Under the pieces are notes generated by a model. The model was not told the origin of the DNA. It searched no databases and saw nothing but the letters and a program-made list of their open reading frames with translations. From contig NC_087262.1 of the NCBI RefSeq assembly GCF_037042905.1, forward strand, positions 24,528,501-24,592,500: a DNA stretch of 64,000 nt, in the 5' to 3' direction. The position numbers and the translations under genes are program-made. Source of the stretch: Lytechinus pictus (taxonomy: Eukaryota; Echinodermata; Echinoidea; Temnopleuroida; Toxopneustidae). Numbering within the stretch: the first letter of the stretch is position 1; the number at the start of each line of letters is the position of its first letter. Shown here one piece after another: positions 36,365-49,179 of the stretch.

Positions 36365-38180
36365 GATTGCGAAGTGACTCGCTTATATCACCTCGATGCA
36401 TCGAGGCTTCATGAATACTTTGTATCTGATTATTTTATAAAGCTGTTCGTACAAACATCTTTACGCACGATCAGTGATCTTTTCTTGCGCTAAGCAATGA
36501 GATCTCGCATTGTGGGAAAGAATAACCCTAATCAAATATTGGCAAATTATAAGATATACGTTTAGATCCTTTATAGTACTAGATTTATATCTACAAAAAT
36601 CAATTTTCAACTTTAGCTGGTGACAATGAAAGTGATTGGAACCCACGAACAGGTCACCGGTCGTCCGTAAAGTTCAACTTACGAACAACTTTATTTAACG
36701 GTCCCAGGAGTAGATATGCTCCCATAATCATGATCATCATCATAAAGAAAGAGACCAAGAACGGAGTCAAGTTTTGACCTGTATATTTTTAAGAATCCCC
36801 GTCCATTTTTGGGAAAAACGATAACGAAATCACGATGGCTTGTAGCATTAGATAGAAGCGATAAGACTTGGATTAGTTGGATGATACTGAATGGATACTA
36901 TTATTTTGAACAATAGATTCTGATATAAGCCACACAATACTACACTAACAAGTTGAGATAACAGATCTTAACGCCCATTGGATTATAATAATACCCTGCA
37001 AATATATACTTTTGATCTTTGTCACTCATTTACCGCCCATGCTCTACTAAGTCTTTTGTTGTTGCCTGAAACGAAAGGTAACAATTCATACTACCGATTG
37101 GAATTTGAATACGATGAATGTCGACCAACATTTCGCAGTGCTTGTCTTTTTACCTTTTCACTTCTTGGAATAAGCCTAAGCAAATACAACTAATGTGAAG
37201 TAAGAAGTGAATGCAGTTGAACATGAAAAAATTATAAATATGTACAATCAAATAAAAAATAATGCAAGGGAAAATATTTTTCTGAAATCCCAAAAGTATT
37301 CCTACTGGCTACAAATCACCAGGCATAACCCATCATATAACGTCATCATTAATAAATATCGAACACTCTGTTCAGTTGTCAATCACTGGAACATAACAAG
37401 GCACTATAGTTTATTTCCATTTAATCATGATTTTTACGTCCACAATTTACAAAACATACATTTTAGTAGGTCTATATTAACAAAAAATTACAAGTAACAA
37501 ATATATTACCAATATCATTAGTTCTTTCTCCCTCAATTGTAAAACGAATTATATATATATATTAAAAGCAAAATTTCTGGAAGTAGTACAAAGACAAAAA
37601 CATATATTTGTTACATAAATATCAGAAAGAGGAAATGTTATAAATGAGACATTTTAAGTTAGGTTGGTCCATTATAAAAGTCAATAATCTATAGTTCATT
37701 TTGTTACACGGACAAAGTTGCATGACAATGATGATTGAAATAAGATAATAATGCCAACAAAAATACTGCATTAAAAGGAAACTTGAATTATTGAAAATCC
37801 CATCCAAAAAAATTTCAGGATTTGTAAATGACGGCCATTGAAGGAGATAATTTGAATAAATTATGCATAAATTAGCAAACATAATGTTTGAGACCAAGTT
37901 AAAGGATTACCTACCACCAGTATAATGCTATCGGATAATATAAATAAAGATCAAAATTAGCCTAGATGTGAAAGAGAATAAAATAATGTGTTACGTTTGA
38001 ATTTCGTATAGATCGTAAGTATACGTCATGAAGCTCTGCCATATGAAAGAAAAGAAAAATGGTCGATAAATGAACTGGGAGAAGGAGTATTTGTGATTTT
38101 CGAATAAATGGACGACCTGGTCAGTTATCAATATGTGAAGAAACAGCACTGCACATTTCGGCAACTGCACATTTTGGTAA
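36365..38180. other. intergenic, nothing recognised
   Basis: AT-rich DNA without repeats or coding signatures that I can name. Confidence 0.5.
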
Positions 38181-38189
38181 CCTTACCAA

Positions 38190-38325
38190 TGACGAATGCC
38201 AGACGAAAAACGATGGACGTCAGACGACGGACGACAAATGACGGACGACGAACGACGGATGTCAGACGACGGACGACGGACATCAGACGACGAACGATGA
38301 ACGTCAGACGACGAACGACAGACAC
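38190..38325 (+). repeat. GAC-rich tandem repeat
   Basis: Degenerate units of about 23-32 bp are built from CAGACGACGGACGAC and AACGACGGA. They read through as an Arg/Thr/Asp repeat on one strand and a Val/Arg/Leu repeat on the other. This is a consequence of the 3-bp periodicity, not evidence of a gene. Confidence 0.75.
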
Positions 38326-38326
38326 C

Positions 38327-38357
38327 AGCTCATCTGCCCTATCGGGCTGGACGAGCT
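38327..38357. other. hairpin next to the GAC-rich repeat
   Basis: AGCTCATCTGCCC, a short TATC loop and GGGCTGGACGAGCT form a stem of about 12 pairs with small mismatches. It directly follows the tandem repeat and probably belongs to the same dispersed element. Confidence 0.5.
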
Positions 38358-39924
38358 AATAAAACAAATATAAAGTATAATGAATGAGTTGGCAACATGC
38401 GCTCTAGGTAGATCTGGGTAGACCTGGGACTAACTGTAATGTACTAATGTGGCTGTCATACAAACAAAATCGATACCTATAACCTATAAAAAAAAATATC
38501 GTGTTATTTTTAAATGACATACCGTCCGTTGACATCTATAGTCGGTTTCATTCCTGTGATTATTACATGACCAATGTTAAGTCGAACAGACTTAATTGAT
38601 TCATGACATTAATCAATCCCACCATGCACATTTTTTTTCTGCACATGGGTAAAGAGCGTTCATTTTAGACACTAAAAGAATACACATTGTACGTACTGCT
38701 TTGATTTTAATCTGAAACTATCGTTCTTTTGTAATTTCCTTTATTTAACCATGACACTGCTCCCACCTAGCCACAGATCTGTATGCTTCTGCCTTCCGTT
38801 TGTCTTCTATTCTTCTTTATTATTCTTCTTCCTCCATAAGAATCCCTTTCTCCTTGAATCTCTTTCTCCTCCTGTGTTGACAAGTCCCTATAATTTCTTA
38901 CACTTGAAGTATTCTTTAGTCCTCCATCTCTTTGATGTTGGTTTTTCATCCAGCTCGGTGAGCAGTATCCTTAAAATCCTTATATCCAATTAGAAGAAGG
39001 AAATTTAAATCCTTGTTAGTAAGTCTCTAGACACCCTCTTCTAGAAATACCACTGATGCTTAAATGAACCAGAGCAGGTGCTTTCAGCCCACATTTATAC
39101 CTACTCAAGAAAATAATCTCAAGATCTACCTTCAATAATATTACCCTCGACAAAGGCCATCAAGATATCTATCAAAGGAAACCTCGCGGGCAGGTGCTTA
39201 ACTAAATGGTTTAACACTTTGTCATCAAACTGTCATACAAAGCCAGAGGTGAGAGATAGTTTTGTTTGATTGTAAAAGGGGGTGATTAAATGCTCATCAA
39301 AATTTTTGGATTAATTGTTGCTGATGTAAATCTATATTTTGGTTGTGAGGGCAAGTCTTAGATGGATGTGGACCTTTCTTTGACTATTCCGCCAACGCGA
39401 GATGTTGTCGACAGATAGGTCGCGGTGAACAGGTTTCTGCAAATATTTGCCCCTCACCTCACCTTCCCGATCTCATTCTCTCTCCAAGCTCAAACGCTAT
39501 GTGATCTTTCGATTGCAATGACAATTGATGTTTAAATAATTTCTAGCTCTAGACTCCGATTCACCTTCCGTGCGTTAATCCGCTAAATGATTTTTGCTTT
39601 CAAGTCGGCCCTATCTGATTTTCTGCCATTGTGTGACGAATTGGCAACTGCTGGGTGACGATTTTTTTTTTCTTTCGCGGTGTTCCAAAGAATTCGATTA
39701 ACACATTTAAGCATAATATTTATTTGATACCTATCGTGATTCGTATGTATCATTAAACATTGCATTCAAAGTTAAATAAACGTGGCAGGGTGTGCAGGAA
39801 TTACGAAAATCTAAATATAATGTCAAGTTGAAACGAAGGGAGGAAATGAAATGAAAATGGTCCACCGTGACGTTCATTACAGTCACCATTTCCCAGTATT
39901 ATTATTGTTAAATAAAATCCGGCT

Positions 39925-40112
39925 TAATAATAATAATAATAACATAGATTGTCATTTGTAAAGCGCTTTATCAATCTACGACTGCTCAAAGCGCTTCACA
40001 ATTATTATTACCCGGTGACTGGATTCATAGCATTTCAAGCAGCCTGTTAGGCGCACACTTGCTAAACCAACCACAATGGCGGTTGTTTCCTACCGGTACC
40101 GGCTTAATAATC
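39925..40112 (-). mobile_element. 5'-truncated SINE of the 12.6-kb family
   Basis: Read on the minus strand, this runs GGTACCGGTAGGAA ... CCGGGTAATAATAATTG ... AAGCGCTTTGAGCAG ... AAAGCGCTTTACAAATG ... (TTA)n. It matches the 3' half of the SINEs at 12641 and 43964, including the terminal ATT repeat. The tRNA-like head is absent, as expected of 5' truncation during retrotransposition. Confidence 0.6.
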
Positions 40113-40114
40113 AT

Positions 40115-43100
40115 TGACACCCCCAAACAAAATCAAGCCAAAAAGATAACGATATTTGCTTTCAAATTGATCAATATGAAATGAGATTTCAGTCAGAAAG
40201 ATCTGAGATTTACTTTAAGCTGTTAAAAAACATTTCGGTTGTCAGAAGTGTGCCTAAATTGATTTGGAAGCTTCATTTAAATTATATGACGTCCAAGGCC
40301 CTTGCATATTTAGAACTCAATGCCTGTGCTGGTAACTAACAAAATATAATGTAAAACTTATAGTACGAAGTTCTCTTTGTTTAACATAAAATATTCTTGC
40401 ACAAGGTCATCTGACATGTGATTTCCGATGGATTTTCGTGCGGTTTTTTTTGACGTATGGTCAATTTCGTCATACGTTGGCGCACTCTATGCCGAACATT
40501 CGGCTGATGTAACCTGGCTGCGGTTATCACAATCTGTGCTGTCAAGGGGGTCTTTCTTTGATTTTAAACTTGGAGTTGTAAAACAGGGGAGGAAGAGTTT
40601 TCTATATTTATTATGTACTTCTTTGGTTATTATTCATGAAGATGACAGAAAAAAGTTCATTTTATTTTTTTCTTAAGATATATATTTATTACACACCAGC
40701 TAAATGTATGAATTGTGTGCTTTAATGTAGATATTATCAGGTTGCGGGAAATACCCATTCTTGTTGAAGACGGTTTCTTCTTTAATAAAAAAAAAATATA
40801 CAGTGAATGCTGTATGATGATGCAAAGTTCGATTCCTAAAATTTATAGCATTTTTTGCTTTCCAAACCTAAGTTTGCTTAAAATTCTAAAATCATTCATT
40901 CTTGAAAATGTAATGAATACTGATACGTTATATCATCATCTAAATATGTTGGTAACTGTGATTTGATAATAAATTTCCTTTTAATAGATTGAAAATTAAT
41001 ATAAATGAGTTTTTAATACCGCATCTCAAAATAAATTGGTCACAAAAAACAGACGGTCTTTTGGGCAACCTGTCGTGAAATTTAGGTCGTATGCTACATT
41101 GTCTAAATATATCATCATGACTGCCAAGGGATAGCCGCTTGACAAAATTTGATACCACCATTTCCTACATAGTTAATCAATAAAAGGTTTTTGAAATATC
41201 TTATATTTATTCGTCGGTTCCCTTCTTGCACTTTAAGTCATTCATTATTGCTTTACCTCTCATCCATTCTACGTCTTTTTTCTTTTTTAAATAAATCACA
41301 AGACACCTAAAGTAAGTCGTTAATAAGTGAGACCTATCACCACTGATATATACAACAACATTTGATCATTTCTAATAAGATGTTCATTGGTGATTTAAGC
41401 CATATTCATGAAACAAATGTCTCGAAGGGTAATAACCATTTTTATTCAATTGTTCATTCGTCTGACCATGCATTTATTGTATTTTGAGATTTTGACAAAA
41501 TATATCATTTTGTTATTTTTGTATTGACAAAAAAATAAAATCATCTACGGTGTTTAAACAAAGTGAAAAACAAATCGTCACGAAGTAGACAGGGAGAGAA
41601 CAATTTTTTTTCTCTCCTCCCAGACTTTGATTGATCTTTACTATCATGTCATTTCTCTCATCACCATATGTGTGTCATAAGATATCCATCTCGAATCATC
41701 ATTTATCAGTCTCATCTCATAATCATCTTTCTATTCAGTCCTTCCAATCAGCTGATCTACGCGAGCGCCATTCATAAAAAAGACACAGAACTCAGACATG
41801 TCTGTTACCCGCGTGTATTAAAAAAAGAGGCAAATTTGAATTGTGATTTTTTTTATTTTTTACTCATTTCTGACACCAGTTTATCCATCAATTCTTGGTA
41901 ACAGAAGGTCTGGTGTATTTACTGGATGATGGGAGCTAAAGACAGGTGGACAGTGGTGTCGCGATTATTTTCTTCAATTCCAAGAGAGTTTTTCTTCCTG
42001 TTTTTGTAGTCCTCAAACGCTTCCCGATGCGCGCCTTCTTTTGTAAAGCCATTCACAAGATCACGATTTGTACGTTGTTTGTTGGTTTTGCGCGAGTTTG
42101 CTGACATCCGTCAAAGATCTTGTTTTAGAGAATCTTATCTGAAATATCTTGACCATTTCTGCCACGTGCTCGTCTTATGTTCTGACTTTAAAAAATGAAC
42201 ATCAATAAAATAATTACTCTCTCGAACTGATCAATCACATTTGATTGATATTAAATTGTTAATATTTAATTTTAAATTTTGATAGATGTTATACAAACAA
42301 GGGACTACTACGTGAAATATTATATCAACTTTGTTCAACGTTCATCAAAGTACTACCTACTTAAATTCATTCAAAATAAATAAGCAAACAACCAGTATAT
42401 CGCCTAAAAATTAGCCTTAATACCACAAACTCATACACATAAGTGGTATGGAATTTATCACTCAAACTACACTTTGCTTAATTCAGAAATTATTTTAATG
42501 GTTTTTAACAAAATGTCAAAGTCACAAGAGTGTGTATGTTTAACAGACTATTCTTTATTTTGTATCTAGGGGCTTTAAATAAAAAAAACCGAAAGAGACC
42601 AAGAGTTGGTTATAATTAATGATAACCAATGCATCAGTCTATTTTTATGATTTATCATTAATCTTTTAGAGCAAAATGGTTGTAAAATTGAATTCCATTA
42701 TCTCTGACCTGAATCATTGATACATGGACCATAATGGGTTAAACCAACTACCTAGTATTAATAGTGAGGTATAATTATTGCTTTAACGAAATTACCATTC
42801 TGCCAAATCCAATTTCATTTCCAATCGATATCTATTTTATTGATAATGGCCCTGTAATTACTCGTATAGAGATTATCAAATAAACTGATTGATATAACAA
42901 CAATTGGGGCAATGGTATCTTGTAATTTCGCTGTAAAGAGTTTGATAAGTAGTAGCGTCGATGTAATTCTTATTGAGTACAATTGGGACATTGCTCAATG
43001 CGGTTGCTTTAAAAAACTATTTAAATTCCAATCTGCGACTAAAATAGAGAGGTCGTCACCCTTTGTGACTATTAATCAATGGAAATTCCTTCCTTAACGT

Positions 43101-43790
43101 ATTTTATTCAAAATTTGATTTATTTTTACAAGAATTGATGAAGCAATTAGCCTGACATGTTCCTGTTTGATAAACTGTCTTGAAGGATTGACTTTAGAAT
43201 AATAACAGACATTTGAGGGATGACGAAGACGTATTTCCACATTTCTTTTCTAATATCAAGTTCAGTTTGAATTAATGAAGCCCCACAATGTTACCAGGAT
43301 TGATGAGACAGTTCGATTCAGAACTTGGAAGTTTGTGGGGAGACCGATAAAATCTAAGACACGCTTTCGTTCTGAAGGGGTGACGAGAACATGGAATTAA
43401 TTAAGATCTCTTGCGATTAGTTAATGATCCCTAAACATCACACTGGTTTGACTACCTAATGTAGCGATTGGAATTGTTCAATTTGTCGTGATTTATTTCC
43501 ATGAATAGGTGCATAGGATCCAAGCATAAACAAACAAATCTGAGTCGGAGAAAAGCTTTTATTGAGTACAAGGCCATGTCGCCGAAGATTGAATCAGAAG
43601 ATATGATTTTACCCGGTTTTTCTGGCACATTTAGTCAGTCAGTAATGTGGAGCTCCCAGGTCCGTGCTGAAAGACTGACCTGGAACTCGTTGCATAAAAG
43701 ATTGCGGACAATGGTAGCTCTGACATCGATCGTAAATTAGACATTGCAACCAATCAAAATTACGGTTTCAATATAAATTTGAGCGTTTAA
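40115..43790. other. intergenic, nothing recognised
   Basis: Only short AT-rich frames. I see no TIR pairs, tRNA-like heads or LINE motifs. Confidence 0.5.
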
Positions 43791-43794
43791 AACG

Positions 43795-43942
43795 TTTATA
43801 CAATATTGGGTTAATGTTTTTGGGGTAAAATAATGTTGTGTAATGTTGTGTAGAATTACCCATGAAATGTGTTAACCAACAAATGTGCATGTCCCTTTCA
43901 ACACAGAATTTGACGTGGTTTTGCTCAACTTTTTTTTAAAGC
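43795..43942. mobile_element. degenerate relative of the CACTCTnnAAAA elements
   Basis: The stretch contains CAATATTGGGTTAA at one end and GCTCAACTTTTTTTTAAA at the other, with internal CCAACAAATGTGCATG. These match internal blocks of the element at 60790, but the termini are lost. It immediately precedes the split SINE. Confidence 0.4.
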
Positions 43943-43963
43943 GATAAAGCAAATATTTATACG

Positions 43964-44852
43964 TGGAGCGTTGTGGCCCAGTGGATTAGTCTCCGGACTT
44001 TGAAACAGAGGGTCGTGGGTTCGAATCCCAGCCATGGCGTAATTTCCTTCGGCAAGAAATTTATCCACATTGTGCTGCCCTCGACCCAGGTGAGGTGAAT
44101 TGGTACCCGGTAGGATTTATTCCTTGAACGCCTATTAAAGGGGAATCCAGCCTTGGCCATAAAATGTTGTGTTGGGAAGGAGAAAAATAAATTAAACAGA
44201 ATGGTGAAAGTTTGAAAGAAATCGGACAAGCAATAAGAAAGTTATAGCTGCTTTAAAATTGAGATCACTAATACTATGTAGATTTCAAATTGGCAACTGG
44301 GTAAGTAAATTATGACAAGGGGCAAGGACAACTTTCCCATAGGCCATGTACTTTATTATCAGGGATTTGTGGTTTTCTCCAAAGTACCCATTCCCCTGGG
44401 GCAGTAATCTAAATATAACCCAGGTAGCATCATTTCCTCATGAAAGAAAAATATAATTTGAAATAAAACTTTTGGGAAAAATTACATTTTAGCCATAATA
44501 TGTATTGGAGTACATGGAAGAGTAGTCCTTGCCTTACATCACTATTACATCATATATGCGGCCAATTTGAAGTCTCCATGGGTACAGTGATTACCAATAT
44601 TTACAACTTTTAAAAATTCATAACTTTCTTGTTGTTTGTCCAATATTGTTCAAACTTTCACCTATCAACTTGTCTGATTTTTCTTTTCCTTATAAAAACA
44701 ATTTTCTATTTGGGTTGGATTCCCCTTTAATATGGCGGCTCAGCTACGGCCGGGGTAATAATATGATACCAAGTATAAAAGCGCAGTTGAGTATATGCAC
44801 ATAATAACTGCGCTATATAAATGGACATGTTATTATTTTTGTTATTTAAAAA
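43964..44852 (+). mobile_element. tRNA-derived SINE split by a nested element
   Basis: The head at about 43964-44040 has a B box GGTTCGAATCC and aligns with the SINE at 12641 (tgtggcccagtggattagtctcc, then CCCAGGTGAGG and GGTACCCGGTA). The copy is interrupted at 44134 and resumes at 44731 (GGCTCAGCTACGGCCGGGG), ending with CTGCGCTATATAAATGG and an ATT-rich tail near 44852. The interrupting DNA is a TTAA-flanked foldback element, so the SINE is the older insertion. Confidence 0.8.
44139..44726. mobile_element. 588-bp foldback MITE with TTAA target duplication
   Basis: The termini are AGGGGAATCCAGCC at the left and GGTTGGATTCCCCT at the right, perfect inverted repeats except at one internal position. 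TTAA flanks both sides (44135-44138 and 44727-44730). The inverted similarity extends for about 130 bp at each end (shared GTGAAAGTTTGAA and AAGAAAGTTAT on opposite strands). There is no transposase reading frame. A TTAA duplication is the hallmark of piggyBac-type integration, although the terminus is not the classical piggyBac CCC start. Confidence 0.8.
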
Positions 44853-45377
44853 TGTCATTACAATATAATTTGATATTTCTTTGATTTATCTTGATTTAAT
44901 CAAGTCAGTTTGTCACTGGGGTTGGTTTGACCTATATGGTATTAATTCTCATTACCATGTCCCTTGGAGGGGACCTAAAGCCATCCGTCATTTGGTTACT
45001 AACGAACATGCACCCTCAACACCCGGGTTAAATGACTCCATAAACCACTAAAACCACCCTGACCTCGTAACCATTACGGGTAATGATGATGAATTCTTTG
45101 ACTGGAGGGGTAACAAAAATCTATTCTGATGTCATTAATGAAATTATTACTTTTTTCATTAGTTCATTTTGTTCGTACTTGGTAGTTGTAAGATTCTTCG
45201 GTACTTATTTTGTCAAATGTCAGTACTTGTTGTGGTTTCTGTTTGTTGTTTTGTTCGTTTGTCTGTTAGTTTTATTTTATCCATGTATCGTTTTTGTGAA
45301 AAAGACACAAGCTAACAATCTTTTAAATATACGCTTCTTGGCGGTAGAATGTTTGTCGTCTCTCTATCCAACATGTC

Positions 45378-45572
45378 CAGTGGCGGTACCAACGGGGGGG
45401 GGGGGCATTATGGCATTTCCCCCACCCCGTCGGGGTCGTTGCCCCCCCCCCCACTCCCGAAAGTTTGAAAACTAAAAAAAAGTATACAAAAATGCGCGTC
45501 TGCCCCCCCCCCCCAAAAAAAGTCTCCCACCCCGCTAACCCCCTATTTAAAAAAATCCCGGTGCCACCACTG
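45378..45572. mobile_element. poly-C MITE with CAGTGGCGG ends, hAT-like
   Basis: CAGTGGCGGTACC at the left and GGTGCCACCACTG at the right are inverted repeats. The flanking 8-mers AACATGTC and AGCATGCA match at 5 of 8 positions (A-CATG), a possible decayed hAT-type duplication. The interior is dominated by G- and C-runs of 10 or more. Confidence 0.55.
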
Positions 45573-46322
45573 AGCATGCACCCCTTGGTGTCTTTGCTAG
45601 CACCATTTGAATCATTGGTACTCAATAGCACCCTGTGTGATGATACCTCTATAATGATTGTGTTATCAAACACAACACCCTGTTTGATGATGGTGTAATG
45701 AAGCACAACACCCAATATAATGAACGCAGGTTCCTTTCTATCTCTACTCGTCGCCTATAGAATATTTTTTAAACCATGTTTTCTTTTCGATGATGTCGGT
45801 AAAAATGGACAACAATCACCAATTTTAAAGGCCATTGATATTGACCGATCGGTATGACGGATGGCACACTTTACCATTGTCTGGAACCATCCCCCGTATC
45901 ACCAGTTTGATAATATTTTCTTTTTGAAATTTCACGCTTTTTCTTTCAATAATGAAACTATGAGGTGAGGGAAAATAGGGCAGATTAAAGCCAGACAGAT
46001 AAAAGTTGGTGCCAGCCTACATCTCTTATACCCATGCCTAAAATGTGTAAAATATCTCCTCTTCAAGAGATTCTGTTTTATATTTGAATTTCAATAACTC
46101 ATTGCTATCGTCGCGCCAATCAAAATATATTCGTAAGAGATATAAAAGGCTTTATTCGAATCGATTTTGAAAGGTTCTTGGTTTAACAAGGGCGTATCAA
46201 AAGTGAGATTGATTTTGTTGATTTTTTATATAAAATTTATCGATATGAAATAAATATACATCAAAGATTGTGGTTAGAGTAAATAAATATTTTGAAATAG
46301 GTTAACTTTTCAATATGATATG

Positions 46323-46520
46323 CACTCTAAAAAAGATTGAGTAAAAATTTACCCAACATTAGGTAAAAAGCCTGTGTTTTGGATAAGATTTTGTTCCATA
46401 TTAGGTAACATACATGATTTAAGCAACATTGGGTAAAATGTACACAGTTTTTGGTATCGTTTGACCCAACAAACATACATGTCAAATCTTTACCCACTAT
46501 TAGGTGAACATCAATGAGTG
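46323..46520. mobile_element. TIR element of the CACTCTAAAAA family, diverged
   Basis: The left end is CACTCTAAAAAAGATTGAGT, followed by TTACCCAACATTAGGTAAA. Internal blocks (CATACATG, TTGGGTAAA) match the element at 60790. The right end (ATGAGTG near 46520) is eroded. Confidence 0.5.
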
Positions 46521-46995
46521 AAATTGAATAATATTTGTTTTATTGTCCGTAATTGATTTATTTTTTTCTGAGTTTAATTTTAATCTAAGAAAGCATGCAG
46601 GTCGGTCGAGAGTGAAATATTGTCTCAATTTGAGGCACATTGATAAGTACGAATTGCACATGAATGATCATGTGTCTAATTACTGTGTGAATATTTTGTT
46701 TTTCTTTTGAATCAATTAAACAATAAAAAAACGAAATAAATAGAAAAAAATGAAGATAGAGATAGCGATCGTGGGTTTGAGAAATACATGGATATAAAGA
46801 AATGGAGAGCTCTGGAGATAAAAGTAAAGAAAACGAAAGAGGGTGGAGAAAGACAGAGAGAGAAAGATGCGAACAGAGAGGAAAGAGACAGGGTGATTTT
46901 TTCTCTTCCTTTTTTACAACACCTTCATAAATATTTGTGATTAGTTTGCAGAAGTGTTGCATCCACCTTATGTCATATTTACCCCTCTCCATATC

Positions 46996-47190
46996 CAACT
47001 CCCCCACCACCACTACGACCATGACCACAACCACCACCACCGCCACTATCACCGCCACCACCACAAATATCATCACCACCATGAACACATCCACCATGAC
47101 CACCACCACCACCACCACCTCCACCACCATGACCACAGCCACCACCACCATCACCACTAACACCACCACCCCCAACACCACTATCACCAG
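46996..47190 (+). repeat. CCA/CCACCAT trinucleotide tract
   Basis: About 190 bp of CCACCA and CCACCAT repeats. All long frames across it are low-complexity (Thr, His or Gly/Val repeats). Confidence 0.9.
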
Positions 47191-48069
47191 TCATCTTTCA
47201 TACCCGGTTATGGGAATCTATTTTAGCTGGATTGAAAACACAATCGGTCGGCAGATCTAAGATATACCTTGATAATTATCTACTCTGATTATCTATACTT
47301 CGAACAAAATAAAATGGGTTTACGAGCCTGTGTCACGAGTATCTACACGATCTAGAATAAACTGGGTGGTTTTAGCGAAAAATAAATTATCTGATTGAGA
47401 CTTTTGTGGCCAAGAATAATAAATACGTTACAGCATGACTTTTTAAACAAATCGGTCAACCAGATATATTAAGAGGTCGAAAGGTGACAGAAGAATAAAT
47501 CATGGATGATGATAAGTGGATGAATATTTACAAAAGGTGTGTAGATAATGACTTTTAATATAATTTCTATAATTGAAACACGGCAGGGGAGATGGTAGTG
47601 ATACAAGAGGGTAACACAAGGAATAAATCAAACATGAAAATAGGGCATTTAAGTCAAGTTTTAGTTTGACAAATTTGAAGAAAAATTGGACTGATTGTGT
47701 GAATGGTCAAGAAAGAGAGAGAAGGATCGAAAAGGAGAGAGAAAGAGAGAAAGACACTTAAAAGTATTTATTCTTTGTACTTATTTATCCTTCGAAGTTC
47801 ACAATAAAAAACATAAGTGTACATAGGAACATGTAAAAGCAAGATATAAAATGATTAGTAAGAAACAAAAATTGAAAAAAAAAATACAATATGTATACCA
47901 AAAGAGACATGAGGATAGTGAAATCGGAAGGACACCCAGTTCAGCTCTGCCCATAGACTGTTCTTCCATGGCGTCCAAGGATTAAATCACAAAGTGATAG
48001 AAGAAAAGTCTTACAAAAATCTTTTGGAACAAAGGGGGGGGGGATTGGGGTATGGGGGAGGGGGAATCC

Positions 48070-48430
48070 AGTATCAAATTAAAAAATACTTCATGTATCA
48101 GAGAGGAAGGCACTTTGATTTGCAGGGAGGTTGTTGAACTGAGAAGCATCTCCGTACGAGAATAAACGTTCACAATAATTTTTTTTTTAGGTTTTGCCTA
48201 TATTAAATTTCCGTGGGACCTGAAAGAATAATTATATTGGCTACTGGTATGTTGGAAAAATACTTTTGAATATTAAGGAGCAAGTTCATTTAAGGCCTTA
48301 AAGACCATTGTATTTAGATGACAGCATCGTCTAGTTGATAAGGTATTCCAACCCAAACGAACATGTAACTCACGCATAGACACCCAACTGTATAGACTAA
48401 TTCCAAAAGTGAAGGCTATAGAAAAATAGA
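48070..48430 (-). mobile_element. LINE reverse-transcriptase C-terminal remnant, frameshifted
   Basis: On the minus strand, one frame gives LGWNTLSTRRCCHLNTMVFK, then KALNELAP, a stop, and SQYNYSFRSHGNL. After a frame change comes FSYGDASQFNNLPANQ. This matches the LGW-L-x-x-RR / VFKALN-LAP-Y / RSHGNL / S-x-x-NNLP series of CR1/L2-type LINEs. It has stops and at least one frameshift, no full RT domain and no clear tail. It is a second, independently degraded fragment. Confidence 0.7.
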
Positions 48431-48640
48431 TGAGGCAAACAACCACAGATATTGTAAGTGTGTCCCATCGCCCCCCTAAAAATACCCCATGTCAACCAAT
48501 ATTGGTATATTTCAACCAACAATGCAGTTGTAATAATACTACCATATCAATAAAGCTTTAGCGTGATCGTTTTGGGGAAGGGGGTCGGACACGTCTTCAC
48601 CAATTGTTGGGTTATTTTGATGAATCTTTTTAGATTGAAT

Positions 48641-48930
48641 GGACCGTATTCTGAAATTGGGTTTAATTTAAAGTCTGGTTTAAAGTTGTGGTTTAACTAT
48701 GGACAGCCAATAGTTGCATAAATCTATAACAATACAATATAAATGTATCAGCTCATTTTTCGCTATAATCATTCTTAACTGTTTCGGAAAGATGAATACG
48801 ATAACTTTCTTCACGATTCACAAGTCAGGAAAAAGCACAGTAAGCATAAGAAACATGCAATGTTAGGAAAGTTTTGACATGTTTGGCTTTCCATAATTTT
48901 AGCACAAAGTTAGAATTCAGAATACCGGCC
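48641..48930. mobile_element. MITE with GGCCYGTATTC termini, copy 2
   Basis: The left terminus GGACCGTATTCTGAAATTGG pairs with the inverse of the right terminus, GGCCGGTATTCTGAATTC. The internal TGGTTTAAAGTTGTGG and ACTATGGACAGCCAATAG match copy 1. It is about 290 bp and non-coding. Confidence 0.7.
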
Positions 48931-49179
48931 TATGGGTATCAGAATGGTCAGGGGATTATTTGCATTTATTGGTTACACTCCGTCTGGTCAAACATCGTCC
49001 GCTGCCCGATATGCCTCTTCCATCTTCTTCTTTCTTCCTTTTATTAACTTTGTTTTCTCGTCATTTCTTCTTTTATCACTGCGCACCAAAATTCATAATC
49101 AATTAAAAGGCCATTATAAATTGGAGCAGTACCCAACCAATTGCCTAGGCTCATAAAATGACATCCTCGGACCATTAGT

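Noticed and set aside
45323..45715. 130-codon frames around 45.3-45.7 kb
   Set aside because: They run through G and C homopolymers of a MITE-like repeat.
46585..47260. Val/Met-rich, Thr-rich, His-rich and Gly-rich frames
   Set aside because: Four frames are open across the same CCA repeat, a low-complexity artefact.
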